Shown here piece by piece: positions 31,932 through 40,607 of a stretch of DNA of 51,058 nt (positions within the stretch are counted from its first letter, which is position 1; the number at the start of each line of letters is the position of its first letter). The position numbers and the translations under genes were made by a program. A model generated the notes under the pieces. The model was not told where the DNA came from. It saw only the letters and a program-made list of their open reading frames with translations, and made no database searches. Origin of the DNA: DASYLJ01 sp964432595 (lineage in GTDB: Bacteria; Desulfobacterota; Binatia; DP-6). Location of the stretch: the NCBI GenBank assembly GCA_964432595.1, contig CAYSOF010000036.1, positions 1-51,058 of the forward strand. The letters run 5' to 3'.

Positions 31932-34321
31932 GCGCGGAGCTTGAGCTCCCGCCGCACCGCGGCCGAAATCTGCTGCCGCGTCCCCGCGAGCGCGTCCCAC
32001 GGGTCCTTCTTCAGCTTCTTCAGCCGGGCGGCGACGTTGCGGACGGTCCAATGCGCGGGACCGACGTCGGCCGAGAGCTCGTCCCACGCGATCGGCGTCG
32101 ACACCGGCGCGCCGGGCCGCGCGCGCGACGAGTAGGCGGCGACCGCCGTCGCGCCGCGGCCGTTCCGGAGATAGTCGAGGTAGATTTTCCCGGGACGCGC
32201 GGCCTTCGCGATGTTCACGGTGAACACCTCGGGCAGCCGGCGCGCGAGATCGGCGGAGACCGCATGCGAGAACGCCTTCACCTGCTTCCAGTCGTGCCGG
32301 CGGAGCAGCGGCACGACGACGTGCAGGCCCTTCCCGCCCGTCGTCTTCAGGAAGCTCTCGAAATCGAGGTGCTCCAGCCGCAAGCGCACCGCGCGCGCCG
32401 CTTCGATCACCAGCGGCCACGGCACGTCCTCGGCCGGATCGAGGTCGAAGACGACACGGTCCGGCTTCTCGATGTCGTCGACCTTCGAGCCCCACACGTG
32501 GATCTCGAGGACGTCGATCTGCACGAGCCCGACGAGACCGGGCAGCGCCGCGATGCACACGTGCTGCTCGTCGTCGACGCGCACCGAGCCGATCCCGTCG
32601 GGCAGGCCGTCGGCACGATGCTTCTGGAAGAACGTCGTGCCGGTGTGCCCGCGCGGACCGCGCACGATCGCCAGCGGACGGTCGGCGACGTGCGGGAGGA
32701 TCCAGTCGGCGATCGTCTCGTAGAAGCGCGCCAACTCGAGCTTCGTGACGCCCACCTCGGGCCACAGCGCGCGATCGGGATGCGTCAGGCGCACGCCCGC
32801 CACCTGCTCCACGTCGGCCGTACGCTTCGCCGGCGCGGTCCGCTTCGGCCGCTCGCGCCGCACCTCGGATGCCGGTTTGTCCTCGCGCATGCCCTCGAAC
32901 GTGGGATGACGCATCCGCCCGTCCCGTGTCCAGTTCGTGAAGCGCACCGACGCGACCAGCGTCGGCTCCACCCAGTGGGTCCGCGGCGGTACGTCCGGAA
33001 ATGGCGCGAAGGGCGACGTCGGCCTGGCGATCGCGTCGAGCTGTTTGCGCAGCGTGCGCAGCTGCGCGTCGGAGAACCCGGTACCGACACGGCCGGCATA
33101 GACGAGCGTGCCGTGCTCGTCGTGGACACCGACCAGCAGCGCGCCGAGGCCGCCGCGGGTGCCGCCCGGATCGGTGAAGCCGCCGATCACCGCTTCCTGT
33201 CCCTGATGCACCCGGATCTTGAGCCAGTCGCCGTGGCGGCCGGCACGATACGGGGCCGCCCGGCGCTTCGAGAGGATGCCCTCGACCCCCAGGTCGGCCG
33301 CGTGCGCGAGGAACGCCTCGCCGCGCCCGACGACGTGGTCGCTGAAGTGGATGCCGTTCTCCGGCAGCCGGCGCACGAGCGCGGCGAGCCGCGCCTTGCG
33401 CTGCTCGAGCGGCAGCGGCCGCAGGTCGACGCCGTCGTGGTGCAGCAGGTCGAACGCCATGTAGCGCAGCTCGCCGTTTCCGCCGGACAGCGCCTCCTGC
33501 AGCCCCTCGAATGTCGTGCGGCCGTCGGGCGCCAGCACGACGACTTCGCCGTCGACCCACGCCGACTGCACCGGCAGCTCGGCGAGCGCCTGCGCGACGG
33601 ACGCGAACTGCCGCGTCCAGTCCTGCCCGCTGCGCGTGAAGCAGCGCACGCCGCCCGCGTCGATGCGGCAGAGCGCGCGATAGCCGTCCCACTTGATCTC
33701 GTGGAGCCACTCGTCGCCCTCGGGCGCCGCGTCCGCGAGCACCGCGAGCTGCGGCGCGATCTTCTCGGGCAGCGGCGTCCGCTCCACCGACTGCACGCTC
33801 TCCGGGCGCTCGGCGAGGATGTCGCCCGCGCTCGACTCGCGGGCCTCGGCGTCGCGCTCCTTCAGCAGCAGCCAGTTCTTGCCACCCTCGCCGGCGCGCC
33901 CGCCCATCCGCGCCAGCGTCCAGGCGCCGTGCAGCTTCTCGCCGTGCAGCGCGAACTTGAGCTTGCCCTTCGCGTAGCCGTCGTGCGGATCGCCGATCGG
34001 TGTCCAGCGGCCACGGTCCCACACGATCATGTCGCCCGCGCCGTACTCGCCCTTCGGGATGGTGCCTTCGAAGTGCGTGTACTCGAGCGGATGATCCTCG
34101 GTGTGGACGGCGAGCCGCTTTTCGGCGGGATCGAGGCTCGGCCCCTTCGGCACCGCCCAGCTCTTCAGCGTGCCGTCGAGCTCGAGGCGCAGGTCGTAGT
34201 GCAGGCGGCGCGCGTCGTGGCGCTGGATCACGAACGCGCCACCGGCCGGCACGGCCGTTCCGCCGTCGGGCTCGGGCGTGCGACGGAAGTCGCGCTTGCG
34301 ACGATACTCGTCGAGCGGCAT
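31928..34321 (-). CDS. ligD: DNA ligase D (phosphoesterase-ligase-polymerase)
   Basis: A 797-residue LigD of non-homologous end joining. Domain order is phosphoesterase (about 1-165, HDARRLHYDLRLE with H35 and H41), ATP-dependent ligase (about 185-490, catalytic lysine in HEIKWDGYR, K210) and primase-polymerase (about 530-797; LTHPDRALWPEVG, RGPRGHTGTTFFQKH, VFDLDPAED catalytic aspartates). It seals and fills double-strand breaks with Ku; no Ku gene lies in the window. The ATG at MPLDEYRRKRD is the natural start. Seven bases separate it from ilvE upstream, and its stop overlaps the IMPase-like start. Confidence 0.95.
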   Translation of the reverse strand: MPLDEYRRKRDFRRTPEPDGGTAVPAGGAFVIQRHDARRLHYDLRLELDGTLKSWAVPKGPSLDPAEKRLAVHTEDHPLEYTHFEGTIPKGEYGAGDMIVWDRGRWTPIGDPHDGYAKGKLKFALHGEKLHGAWTLARMGGRAGEGGKNWLLLKERDAEARESSAGDILAERPESVQSVERTPLPEKIAPQLAVLADAAPEGDEWLHEIKWDGYRALCRIDAGGVRCFTRSGQDWTRQFASVAQALAELPVQSAWVDGEVVVLAPDGRTTFEGLQEALSGGNGELRYMAFDLLHHDGVDLRPLPLEQRKARLAALVRRLPENGIHFSDHVVGRGEAFLAHAADLGVEGILSKRRAAPYRAGRHGDWLKIRVHQGQEAVIGGFTDPGGTRGGLGALLVGVHDEHGTLVYAGRVGTGFSDAQLRTLRKQLDAIARPTSPFAPFPDVPPRTHWVEPTLVASVRFTNWTRDGRMRHPTFEGMREDKPASEVRRERPKRTAPAKRTADVEQVAGVRLTHPDRALWPEVGVTKLELARFYETIADWILPHVADRPLAIVRGPRGHTGTTFFQKHRADGLPDGIGSVRVDDEQHVCIAALPGLVGLVQIDVLEIHVWGSKVDDIEKPDRVVFDLDPAEDVPWPLVIEAARAVRLRLEHLDFESFLKTTGGKGLHVVVPLLRRHDWKQVKAFSHAVSADLARRLPEVFTVNIAKAARPGKIYLDYLRNGRGATAVAAYSSRARPGAPVSTPIAWDELSADVGPAHWTVRNVAARLKKLKKDPWDALAGTRQQISAAVRRELKLRA

Positions 34322-34328
34322 CGGCCCG

Positions 34329-35198
34329 TCACCAGACGGGATCGCCCTCCGAGCGCGCGAGCGCATGGAACGCGTCCTTCAAGCGGCGGCTCAGCGGCCC
34401 CGGCTTGCCGTCGCCGATCGGGCGCCCGTCCACCTGGACGACGGGCATCACCTCGGCGCCCGTGCCGGTGACGAAGCACTCGTCGGCCGTGTAGACGTCG
34501 TAGCGCGTGAGCCGCGCCTCGCGCGCGTAGACGCCGGCTTCGCCGGCCAGCTCGAGGATGGCGCCGCGTGTGATGCCCTCGAGCGCGCCGTCCTGCGGCG
34601 CTGGCGTCAGCAGCTCGCCGCCGCGCACCAGGAAGAGGTTGTCGGCCGTGCACTCGGCGACGAAGCCGTGCGCGTTCAGCATGATCGCCTCCTGCACGCC
34701 GGCGCGCGTCGCGTCGATCTTCGCGAGCACGTTCTTCAGGTAGTTGAGCGACTTGATGCGCGGGTCGAACGCGTCGTGCGACACCTGCCGGATCGAGGAC
34801 GTGATCACGCCGATGCCGTTCGCGTACAGCTCGGCGGGGTACACCTGGATGTTCGTCACGATGACGATGACGGTCGGCCGCGGGCAGCGGGCCGGGTCGA
34901 CGCCGAGGTCGCCGACACCGCGCGTGACGATCAGCCGGATGTAGCCGTCGACGGTGTCGTTGGCGCGGATCGTCTCGATGATCGCCGCGGTCATCTCGGC
35001 GCGCGCCAACGGCACGTCGAGCGCGATGGCGCGCGCCGACGCGTACAGACGGTCGAGGTGCGGATCGAGCCGGAAGACGCGACGATCGTAGATGCGGATG
35101 CCCTCGAACACGCCGTCGCCGTAGAGCAGCCCGTGGTCGAACACCGAGACGACCGCCTCCTCGCGCGGCCGCAGCGTTCCGTCGATCCAGATCAGCAT
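34329..35198 (-). CDS. ilvE: branched-chain amino-acid aminotransferase-type protein
   Basis: A 289-residue class IV PLP aminotransferase. The PLP lysine is in RIKSLNYLKN (K149), the phosphate-binding segment GVFEGIRIYD and the ECTADNLFLV segment match the family, and VTGTGAEVMPV ends the active-site loop. It transaminates branched-chain 2-oxo acids and amino acids; D-amino-acid aminotransferases are related, so the substrate assignment is probable, not certain. It overlaps the upstream LLM gene by 7 bp and precedes ligD by 7 bp, so it is clearly in the same operon. Confidence 0.88.
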   Translation of the reverse strand: MLIWIDGTLRPREEAVVSVFDHGLLYGDGVFEGIRIYDRRVFRLDPHLDRLYASARAIALDVPLARAEMTAAIIETIRANDTVDGYIRLIVTRGVGDLGVDPARCPRPTVIVIVTNIQVYPAELYANGIGVITSSIRQVSHDAFDPRIKSLNYLKNVLAKIDATRAGVQEAIMLNAHGFVAECTADNLFLVRGGELLTPAPQDGALEGITRGAILELAGEAGVYAREARLTRYDVYTADECFVTGTGAEVMPVVQVDGRPIGDGKPGPLSRRLKDAFHALARSEGDPVW

Positions 35199-36142
35199 GG
35201 CGAATCTCCCGGCGCGAAGGCAGGCATCACTTCGCGGATGAAGAGGTCGAGCCCCGACCAGTCGAACGGCGCGCGTAGCGCCAGGATGAGCCACTGGACG
35301 CCGGCACGCTCGTACTCCGCGACGCGGTCGCGGACCTGCGCGGGCGTGCCCATCAGGTGGCCGGGACGGACCCAGTCGGCCATCCCGCCGAACATCTTCC
35401 CGAGCGCCTCGTCCTGATGGCGGGCCCGCGCCTCGTCGGCGCCGATGGCGAGCCCAACGTTCGCGGTGCGGATGACGTCGCGCGGATTCCGCCGCTCCTT
35501 CTCGCACCACTGATCGAGGACGGTGTTGCGCGCGGCCCAGACCTCCGGCGCCAGGAACGGGACGTTCCAGCCGTCGGCGTGCCGCGCGACGATGCGCAGC
35601 AGCCGCTTCTCGCCCTGCCCGCCGATCCACAGCCGCAGCTTCTTCTGGACGGGCCGCGGCTCGCAGATCGCGTCGTCGACGCGGACCTGCTTGCCGGCGA
35701 GGGTGACGCGCTCGCCGTCGAAGAGGCGTCGCAGGACGATCGCCTGCTCCTCGAGCGCGTCGAGCCGGTCCTTGATCGGCAGGAACGGCATGTCGAAGGC
35801 GCGAAACTCGTTCTCGTTCCAGCCGGCGCCGAGTCCGAGCTCACAGCGCCCCCCGCTCAGATGATCGATCGTGACCGCCGCCTTCGCGAGTACGCCGACG
35901 TTGCGGTAGCCGACGCAGAACACGAGCGACCCGACACGGACGTTTCGCGTCGAGGCCGCGAGGCCGGCCATCGTCGCGATGCCCTCGAAGCTCGGCTTCG
36001 CGGGATTGGTCAGATCGGAGACCGAGTAGAGGTGGTCCCAGACCGAGCACCAGTGGAACCCCTGCTCGTCCGCGATGCGCCACAGGCGGCGGAGATCGTC
36101 GATGGTGCAGTCCTGCGGGCCGGCGTGGATTCCGAAGCGCAT
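35192..36142 (-). CDS. LLM class F420/flavin-dependent oxidoreductase
   Basis: A 316-residue luciferase-like protein. MRFGIHAGPQ, HWCSVWDHLYSV, RNVRVGSLVFCVGYRN, HLSGGRCELGLGAGWNENEF and the C-terminal GTPAQVRDRV motif identify an F420-dependent TIGR03560-type enzyme. Substrate unknown. It heads the operon with ilvE, ligD and the IMPase-like gene; the co-occurrence is unusual. The ATG start is clear. Confidence 0.9.
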   Translation of the reverse strand: MRFGIHAGPQDCTIDDLRRLWRIADEQGFHWCSVWDHLYSVSDLTNPAKPSFEGIATMAGLAASTRNVRVGSLVFCVGYRNVGVLAKAAVTIDHLSGGRCELGLGAGWNENEFRAFDMPFLPIKDRLDALEEQAIVLRRLFDGERVTLAGKQVRVDDAICEPRPVQKKLRLWIGGQGEKRLLRIVARHADGWNVPFLAPEVWAARNTVLDQWCEKERRNPRDVIRTANVGLAIGADEARARHQDEALGKMFGGMADWVRPGHLMGTPAQVRDRVAEYERAGVQWLILALRAPFDWSGLDLFIREVMPAFAPGDSPC

Positions 36143-36202
36143 CGGGACCGTCTACACCACGCGGCGAGCTCGTCCCAAGGGTTCGGCGCGAAGGTTCCCG
36201 AA

Positions 36203-36230
36203 GGGTCGGGCCGGCCGCCCGGCCCGACCC
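36203..36230. terminator. hairpin terminator after the DUF1428 gene
   Basis: GGGTCGGGCC and its exact complement flank an 8-base loop, five bases past the DUF1428 stop on the minus strand and 60 bp before the LLM start. A 10-bp GC stem without a T-tract. It separates two operons. Confidence 0.6.
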
Positions 36231-36235
36231 CGGCG

Positions 36236-36589
36236 TCACGCGTCGACGATCACCTCGAAGCCACCGTAGATCATCCGCTTGCCGTCGAACGGCATGGGAT
36301 TGGTGCCGGCCCCGAGGCGCGCGTCCTCCATGGCGCGCTTCATGCCCTCGTCACGCGTCTGCTTCGACGGCCACGTGATCCACGAGAACACGACGGCCTC
36401 GTGCGCTTCGCGCTTCACCGCCATCGTGAACGACGTCAGCTTGCCCTCGGGCACGTCGTCGCCCCAGCACTCGACCACGGCCAGCGCGCCGTGCTCCTTG
36501 AAGACCGCCGCGGCACGGGCCGCATGCGTGCGGTACTGCTCGCGATTCTCGACGGGCACGGCCGCCACGAATCCATCGACATAGGCCAT
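36236..36589 (-). CDS. DUF1428 family protein
   Basis: A 117-residue protein with the DUF1428 pattern: MAYVDGFVAAVP, HGALAVVECWGDDVPEGK, AVVFSWITWPSK and MPFDGKRMIYGGFE. The ferredoxin-like (dimeric alpha/beta-barrel) fold is expected; no biochemical role is known for the family. GGAGCTT precedes the ATG. It follows the LuxR-type gene by 89 bp on the same strand and ends at a hairpin. Confidence 0.9.
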   Translation of the reverse strand: MAYVDGFVAAVPVENREQYRTHAARAAAVFKEHGALAVVECWGDDVPEGKLTSFTMAVKREAHEAVVFSWITWPSKQTRDEGMKRAMEDARLGAGTNPMPFDGKRMIYGGFEVIVDA

Positions 36590-36678
36590 ACGAAGCTCCT
36601 TCCGGGTTGGTGGCGACGCCGGGCGCCGCCCTCTACTGCATGGTCGAAGGAGACGCGGCCGAATCGACACCGGGTCGG

Positions 36679-37827
36679 TCAGGCGCCGGTCGCGATCCCC
36701 GCGGGGCCGAGCAGTACGAGGCGCACCAGCTCGGCCTGGCGGCGCGCCCCCGTCTTGCCGAGCACGTGCTTCAGCTGGGTCCGCACGGTGTGGATGCTGA
36801 CGCCGAGCTCCGTCGCCGCCTCCTCCGGGCTGCGCCCGTTGACGAGCAGCGTGGCCAACGTCGCCTCGGCGGCGGTGAGGCCGTACAGCCGGCGGAGGAC
36901 GTCGGCGGGCTCGACGACGCGCGCCGGGTCGGCGACGAACACGACCGCCGCCGCGAAGCGCACGCCGATGCGATAATGGTAGCGTCCGACGGGCGCCACG
37001 CTCGCGTGCAGCGGCGGCTTGCCGGCGCCGCGCGGCAGCGCCAGCGCGTCGCCGCCGTCGACGCCGCGGCCGAGCGTCGTGTCGATCGCCGCGCCGATCA
37101 TGCGATGGAGCCGCTCGGTCGTCCCGGGGTCGAGCGCGGTCAGCCCGTCACGCGCGACGGCGAGCCCGTCGTTCGCGTCGATGAGCGCGCGCGCGCTCCG
37201 GTTCACGAGCAGCGGACGCGCGAGCTCGTCGAGCAGGATCACGCCCGCCGGCAGGTGATCGAGCGACGCGATCGCGGCGTCGCCTTGCGACTGCAGGCGC
37301 TCGAGCTGCTCCTGCATCGCGATCGCCCGCTGGAGGTGCGGCACGATGGTCGTCAACACCATCAGCTCGTCGGTGCTGAGCGCGCCCAGCCCGCGATCGC
37401 GCGCGACGCTCAGGATCAGCAGGCCGCCGCCCGGGCCCGCGAGAACGCCGAACCCGCCGGCACCGAGCTGCTGCGGGCGCAGCCAGTCGTTCCAGTACTC
37501 GGACCGCACGAGCAGCCGGTCGGGACAGACGGCCTCGGCCCGGAGTACCGCCCCCGGGACGAGCTGGCCCGGCTTCAGGTTCATCGCGTAGGCGTTGACC
37601 TCCGGGCGACCGTAGTGCGCGTCGTAGCGCGCGAGCGCTTCGGGATCGTGGCCGTGCGCGTGGGTCACGCGTGTCGACGACGACTGCGCGTCCATGGGGA
37701 AGAGGCCGACGGCCGAGCACCCGACGGCGTCCGCGAGCGTGCGGAGGAAGCGCGGCCATTCGCGCGGGTCGGTGGCCGCGTCGTACACGGCGCCGAGCAG
37801 ATCGAGCAGCGCATCGGACCCCGCCAT
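36679..37827 (-). CDS. LuxR-type transcriptional regulator with PAS-like region
   Basis: A 382-residue regulator. The C-terminal about 60 residues are a LuxR/GerE helix-turn-helix: YGLTAAEATLATLLVNGRSPEEAATELGVSIHTVRTQLKHVLGKTG. Before it lies a PAS-like segment (LPAGVILLDELARPLLVNRSARAL). The N-terminal 200 residues show no receiver aspartate set and may be a ligand-sensing domain. It is probably the regulator of the neighbouring acyl-CoA dehydrogenase and propeller genes, being last in that run. The ATG at MAGSDALL is preferred over an upstream TTG. Confidence 0.82.
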   Translation of the reverse strand: MAGSDALLDLLGAVYDAATDPREWPRFLRTLADAVGCSAVGLFPMDAQSSSTRVTHAHGHDPEALARYDAHYGRPEVNAYAMNLKPGQLVPGAVLRAEAVCPDRLLVRSEYWNDWLRPQQLGAGGFGVLAGPGGGLLILSVARDRGLGALSTDELMVLTTIVPHLQRAIAMQEQLERLQSQGDAAIASLDHLPAGVILLDELARPLLVNRSARALIDANDGLAVARDGLTALDPGTTERLHRMIGAAIDTTLGRGVDGGDALALPRGAGKPPLHASVAPVGRYHYRIGVRFAAAVVFVADPARVVEPADVLRRLYGLTAAEATLATLLVNGRSPEEAATELGVSIHTVRTQLKHVLGKTGARRQAELVRLVLLGPAGIATGA

Positions 37828-37868
37828 TCGTGGCCTCGCGGCGGTTGGAGCACCGGTCGCTGGAGCCG

Positions 37869-39527
37869 TCAACCGGGATCCGCGAAGAGCGTGCGCGCGA
37901 GCGCGTCCGCCGCGCCGGTGGCGACCCCGCCGCTACACGCCGCCAGATCGCCGGCCGTCGTGCACGCCGCGCATCCGAGCGACGCGCACAGCGTCGCCGG
38001 CGGCCTACGGCACGCGCGGCCGATCGTGCGCAGCGGCGGCGCCGCGAGGCACGTCCCGTCCGCACAGGCCGCGCCGGAGCCCAGGCGACCGGCCGCGACG
38101 CGCACCATGGCGCGCGCGACGGCGCGCTCGCACCGCCCGCCGCGGCCGGCGCGGTCGACGAGCTCGCTGGCGAGGTCGCCGGTCGCACCGGCGATCGTGC
38201 CGGCGAACGCGTCGGAGCCGCACGCCCGCGCCAGTCGACGCCGCAGCCGCCGCGGCACCGTCGACGTGGCGTCGCAGTCGCCGCATGCGATCCGACGACG
38301 CCCGGCGCGCGCCGTCGTCCGCGCGGCGATGCGGCCGCGCGCCGCCCCGCACGCCGGCGACGGACCGCCGCCGTCGCCCTCGGACAACCGCACGATCTCG
38401 CCCGCCAGGTATGCGACGTACCAGACGGCACCGTCGGGTCCACGCTGGAAGTCGACCGGCGCGCCCGCGTTGCGCACGAGCACGTCGGGGGGGCCGACGA
38501 CGTCGGTACGCGACGGGGTGAGCGGCAGCCGCCAGACCAGATCGAAGACGAAGTCGGCGAAGACGTACGCCCCGCTCGCGTCGAACGTGCCGCCGGTCAC
38601 CGACGCGTCGTCGCCTTCGTGCGCGTAGACGTACACCGGAGGAACGGTGCCGCCCGGGCACTCGGCCGCGGGCTCGCGTGCCTCGCAGCGCGGCCAGCCG
38701 AGGTCGTCGCCGGCAGCGACGACGTCGATCTCCTCGAACGTGTTCTGCCCTACGTCGCCGACCCAGAGCCGGCCCGTCTGCGGGTCGAAGTCGAAGCGGA
38801 ACGGGTTGCGCAGGCCGTACGCGAACACGAGGTCGGCCGCGCCACCCATGCCGAGGAACGGGTTGCCCGGCGCCGGGTCGCCGTCGCGCGTGATGCGCAG
38901 GATCTTGCCCTCCGGGCTGCTCAGATCCCGCGCGTAGGGATTCGTCGCCGCACCGGGCGGACCGGCGTCGCCGCGGCCCGTGTCGCCGACGCCGACGTAG
39001 AGGAAGCCGTCGGGCCCGATGCGGAGGCCGCCGCCGTCGTGGTTGCCGTTGTCGGTGCGCAGCCCGTCGAGCAGGACGACGAGCGACCCCGGATCGATCG
39101 CGTCGCCCGCGAGCGTCACGCGCACGACGCGGTTCCGCCGTCCCGCCTGCGACCCCTCGAAGCAGCGCGCGGGGTCGCCGCCGGGCGGATTCGTCAGGTA
39201 CAGGTAGAGGAAGCCGTTCGTCGGAACGTCGGGGTCGGCGACGATCCCGAGCAGACCCATCTCCGACGTGGTGCACGTCGGCAGCGTCAGAACGGGCGAC
39301 GGCAGGAGGCCGGCCGACGGCGTCCAGAGCCGCACGGTGCCGCGCTTCTCGAGCACCACCAGCCGGCCGTCGGGCAGGATCGACAGCGCGGTCGGCTCGC
39401 TGAGCCCGCTCACCATCGTCGTCGCGACGACGCCGGCGCGCGTGGTCCGTGCGGCCGCCGGCGATGCCAGGGCCACCAGCAGGACGAGGATCAGAGCTTC
39501 AAATGATCGGCGAGGTCGGCGAGCCAT
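37869..39527 (-). CDS. secreted PQQ-dependent sugar dehydrogenase-like protein with Cys/Arg-rich tail
   Basis: A 552-residue protein with a signal peptide (residues 1-27, core FEALILVLLVALASPAAA). Residues about 35-380 form the six-bladed glucose/sorbosone dehydrogenase propeller (PF07995): GLLGIVADPD, the catalytic-histidine segment GNHDGGGLRIGPDG (H163), VGVGDTGRGD, LRNPFRFDFDP and VGDVGQNTFEEID. The last about 170 residues are rich in cysteine and arginine (for example ACGDCDA and CASLGCAACTT) and are not part of the enzyme domain. It would oxidise a sugar or alcohol outside the cytoplasm using PQQ. The start overlaps the acyl-CoA dehydrogenase stop by 37 bp. Confidence 0.83.
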   Translation of the reverse strand: MARRPRRSFEALILVLLVALASPAAARTTRAGVVATTMVSGLSEPTALSILPDGRLVVLEKRGTVRLWTPSAGLLPSPVLTLPTCTTSEMGLLGIVADPDVPTNGFLYLYLTNPPGGDPARCFEGSQAGRRNRVVRVTLAGDAIDPGSLVVLLDGLRTDNGNHDGGGLRIGPDGFLYVGVGDTGRGDAGPPGAATNPYARDLSSPEGKILRITRDGDPAPGNPFLGMGGAADLVFAYGLRNPFRFDFDPQTGRLWVGDVGQNTFEEIDVVAAGDDLGWPRCEAREPAAECPGGTVPPVYVYAHEGDDASVTGGTFDASGAYVFADFVFDLVWRLPLTPSRTDVVGPPDVLVRNAGAPVDFQRGPDGAVWYVAYLAGEIVRLSEGDGGGPSPACGAARGRIAARTTARAGRRRIACGDCDATSTVPRRLRRRLARACGSDAFAGTIAGATGDLASELVDRAGRGGRCERAVARAMVRVAAGRLGSGAACADGTCLAAPPLRTIGRACRRPPATLCASLGCAACTTAGDLAACSGGVATGAADALARTLFADPG

Positions 39528-40603
39528 TCTTCGGTTCCGCCAAAGAGTAGCTCGGCCTGCTTTGCGCGCAACGAGTGGCGGTGGAGCTCGTGCTCGACGA
39601 CGTAGCCGGCGCCCCCGTGCAGCTGGTGGGCCGTCAGCGTGATGTCACGATAGGCACGGCCCGTCCACGCCTTCGCGATCGCGACCTCGCGGTTCGCCGG
39701 GCGACCGTTGGCGAGCCGCCAGAGCGCCTGGCGCGTGACGTGACGCGCGCCCTCCAGGTCGATGGCCATGACGGCCACCATCTGCTGCACCGCGGGGAAC
39801 GTCGCGAGCTTGGCGCCGAACTGCTCGCGCTCGCCGGTGTAGCGCACCGTCATGTCGAGCACCGCGTCGGCGCCGCCCGCGAGGTCGGCGCAGAGCAGCG
39901 CCGCCAGCGTGCGCCGCAGCTTCTCGACGCGCGGCCATGCCGTGCGCGGCGCGCCGCACACGGCGGTTCCCGGCAGCCCGACGTTGCGGAACCGCACCGT
40001 GCTCTGCCGATCCTTCGCGAGCGTGCGGATCGGCGTGACGGTGACGCCCGGCGTGTCCGCCGGCACGAGCACGAGGCTGACGCCGCGGCCGTCGCGCGCC
40101 GCCACGAGGAACGCGCCGGCCGTGACGCCCTGGAGGACGAACCGCTTCTCGCCGTCGAGCCGCAGCTGCTTCCCACGCCGCGTGATCGTGGTGCGGAACG
40201 CCGCGGGCGCCGCCACCGCGTCCGCTTCGGCGACGGCGAGTCCGATCAGCGTCTCGCCGCGAGCGGCGCCTGGCAGCCACGCGCGCCGCTGCGCCGGGGT
40301 GCCGAGCGCCTGCAGCGCGAGGCCGCCCGCGATCGCGGCGAAGACGCCGAACGGCGCGACGGCGCGGCCGCACTCCTCGATCAGCAGGCCGAGATCGGCG
40401 AGCGACGCGCCCTGCCCGCCCACGCCCTCGGGCAGCCCGAAGCCGAGCCAGCCCAGCGCGGCGACGTCGCGCCAGAACGTGTCGTCGTACCCCGCGGGCT
40501 GCGCGTCCCACGCGATCCGCCGCTCGCGCGTGCACTGGGCGGCGAGGAAGCGGCGCGCCTCCTGCGCGATCGCCTGCTGCTCGTCGGTGGGCGCGAGATG
40601 CAT
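39491..40603 (-). CDS. acyl-CoA dehydrogenase, probable non-catalytic beta subunit
   Basis: A 370-residue acyl-CoA dehydrogenase homologue. FAD-domain segments (LGFGLPEGVGGQGASLAD, GEREQFGAKLATF, QLHGGAGYVVEHELHRHS) are present, but the catalytic glutamate is absent at both known positions: the helix-G position reads RRTLAALLCAD and the C-terminal position reads LLFGGTEEW. It is encoded 4 bp after a longer partner that retains the helix-G glutamate, as in the alpha2beta2 FadE28-FadE29 (steroid side-chain) enzymes of actinobacteria. So it is probably the non-catalytic subunit of a heterotetramer. Operon continues into the sugar-dehydrogenase-like gene. Confidence 0.82.
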   Translation of the reverse strand: MHLAPTDEQQAIAQEARRFLAAQCTRERRIAWDAQPAGYDDTFWRDVAALGWLGFGLPEGVGGQGASLADLGLLIEECGRAVAPFGVFAAIAGGLALQALGTPAQRRAWLPGAARGETLIGLAVAEADAVAAPAAFRTTITRRGKQLRLDGEKRFVLQGVTAGAFLVAARDGRGVSLVLVPADTPGVTVTPIRTLAKDRQSTVRFRNVGLPGTAVCGAPRTAWPRVEKLRRTLAALLCADLAGGADAVLDMTVRYTGEREQFGAKLATFPAVQQMVAVMAIDLEGARHVTRQALWRLANGRPANREVAIAKAWTGRAYRDITLTAHQLHGGAGYVVEHELHRHSLRAKQAELLFGGTEEWLADLADHLKL

Positions 40604-40607
40604 CCCG

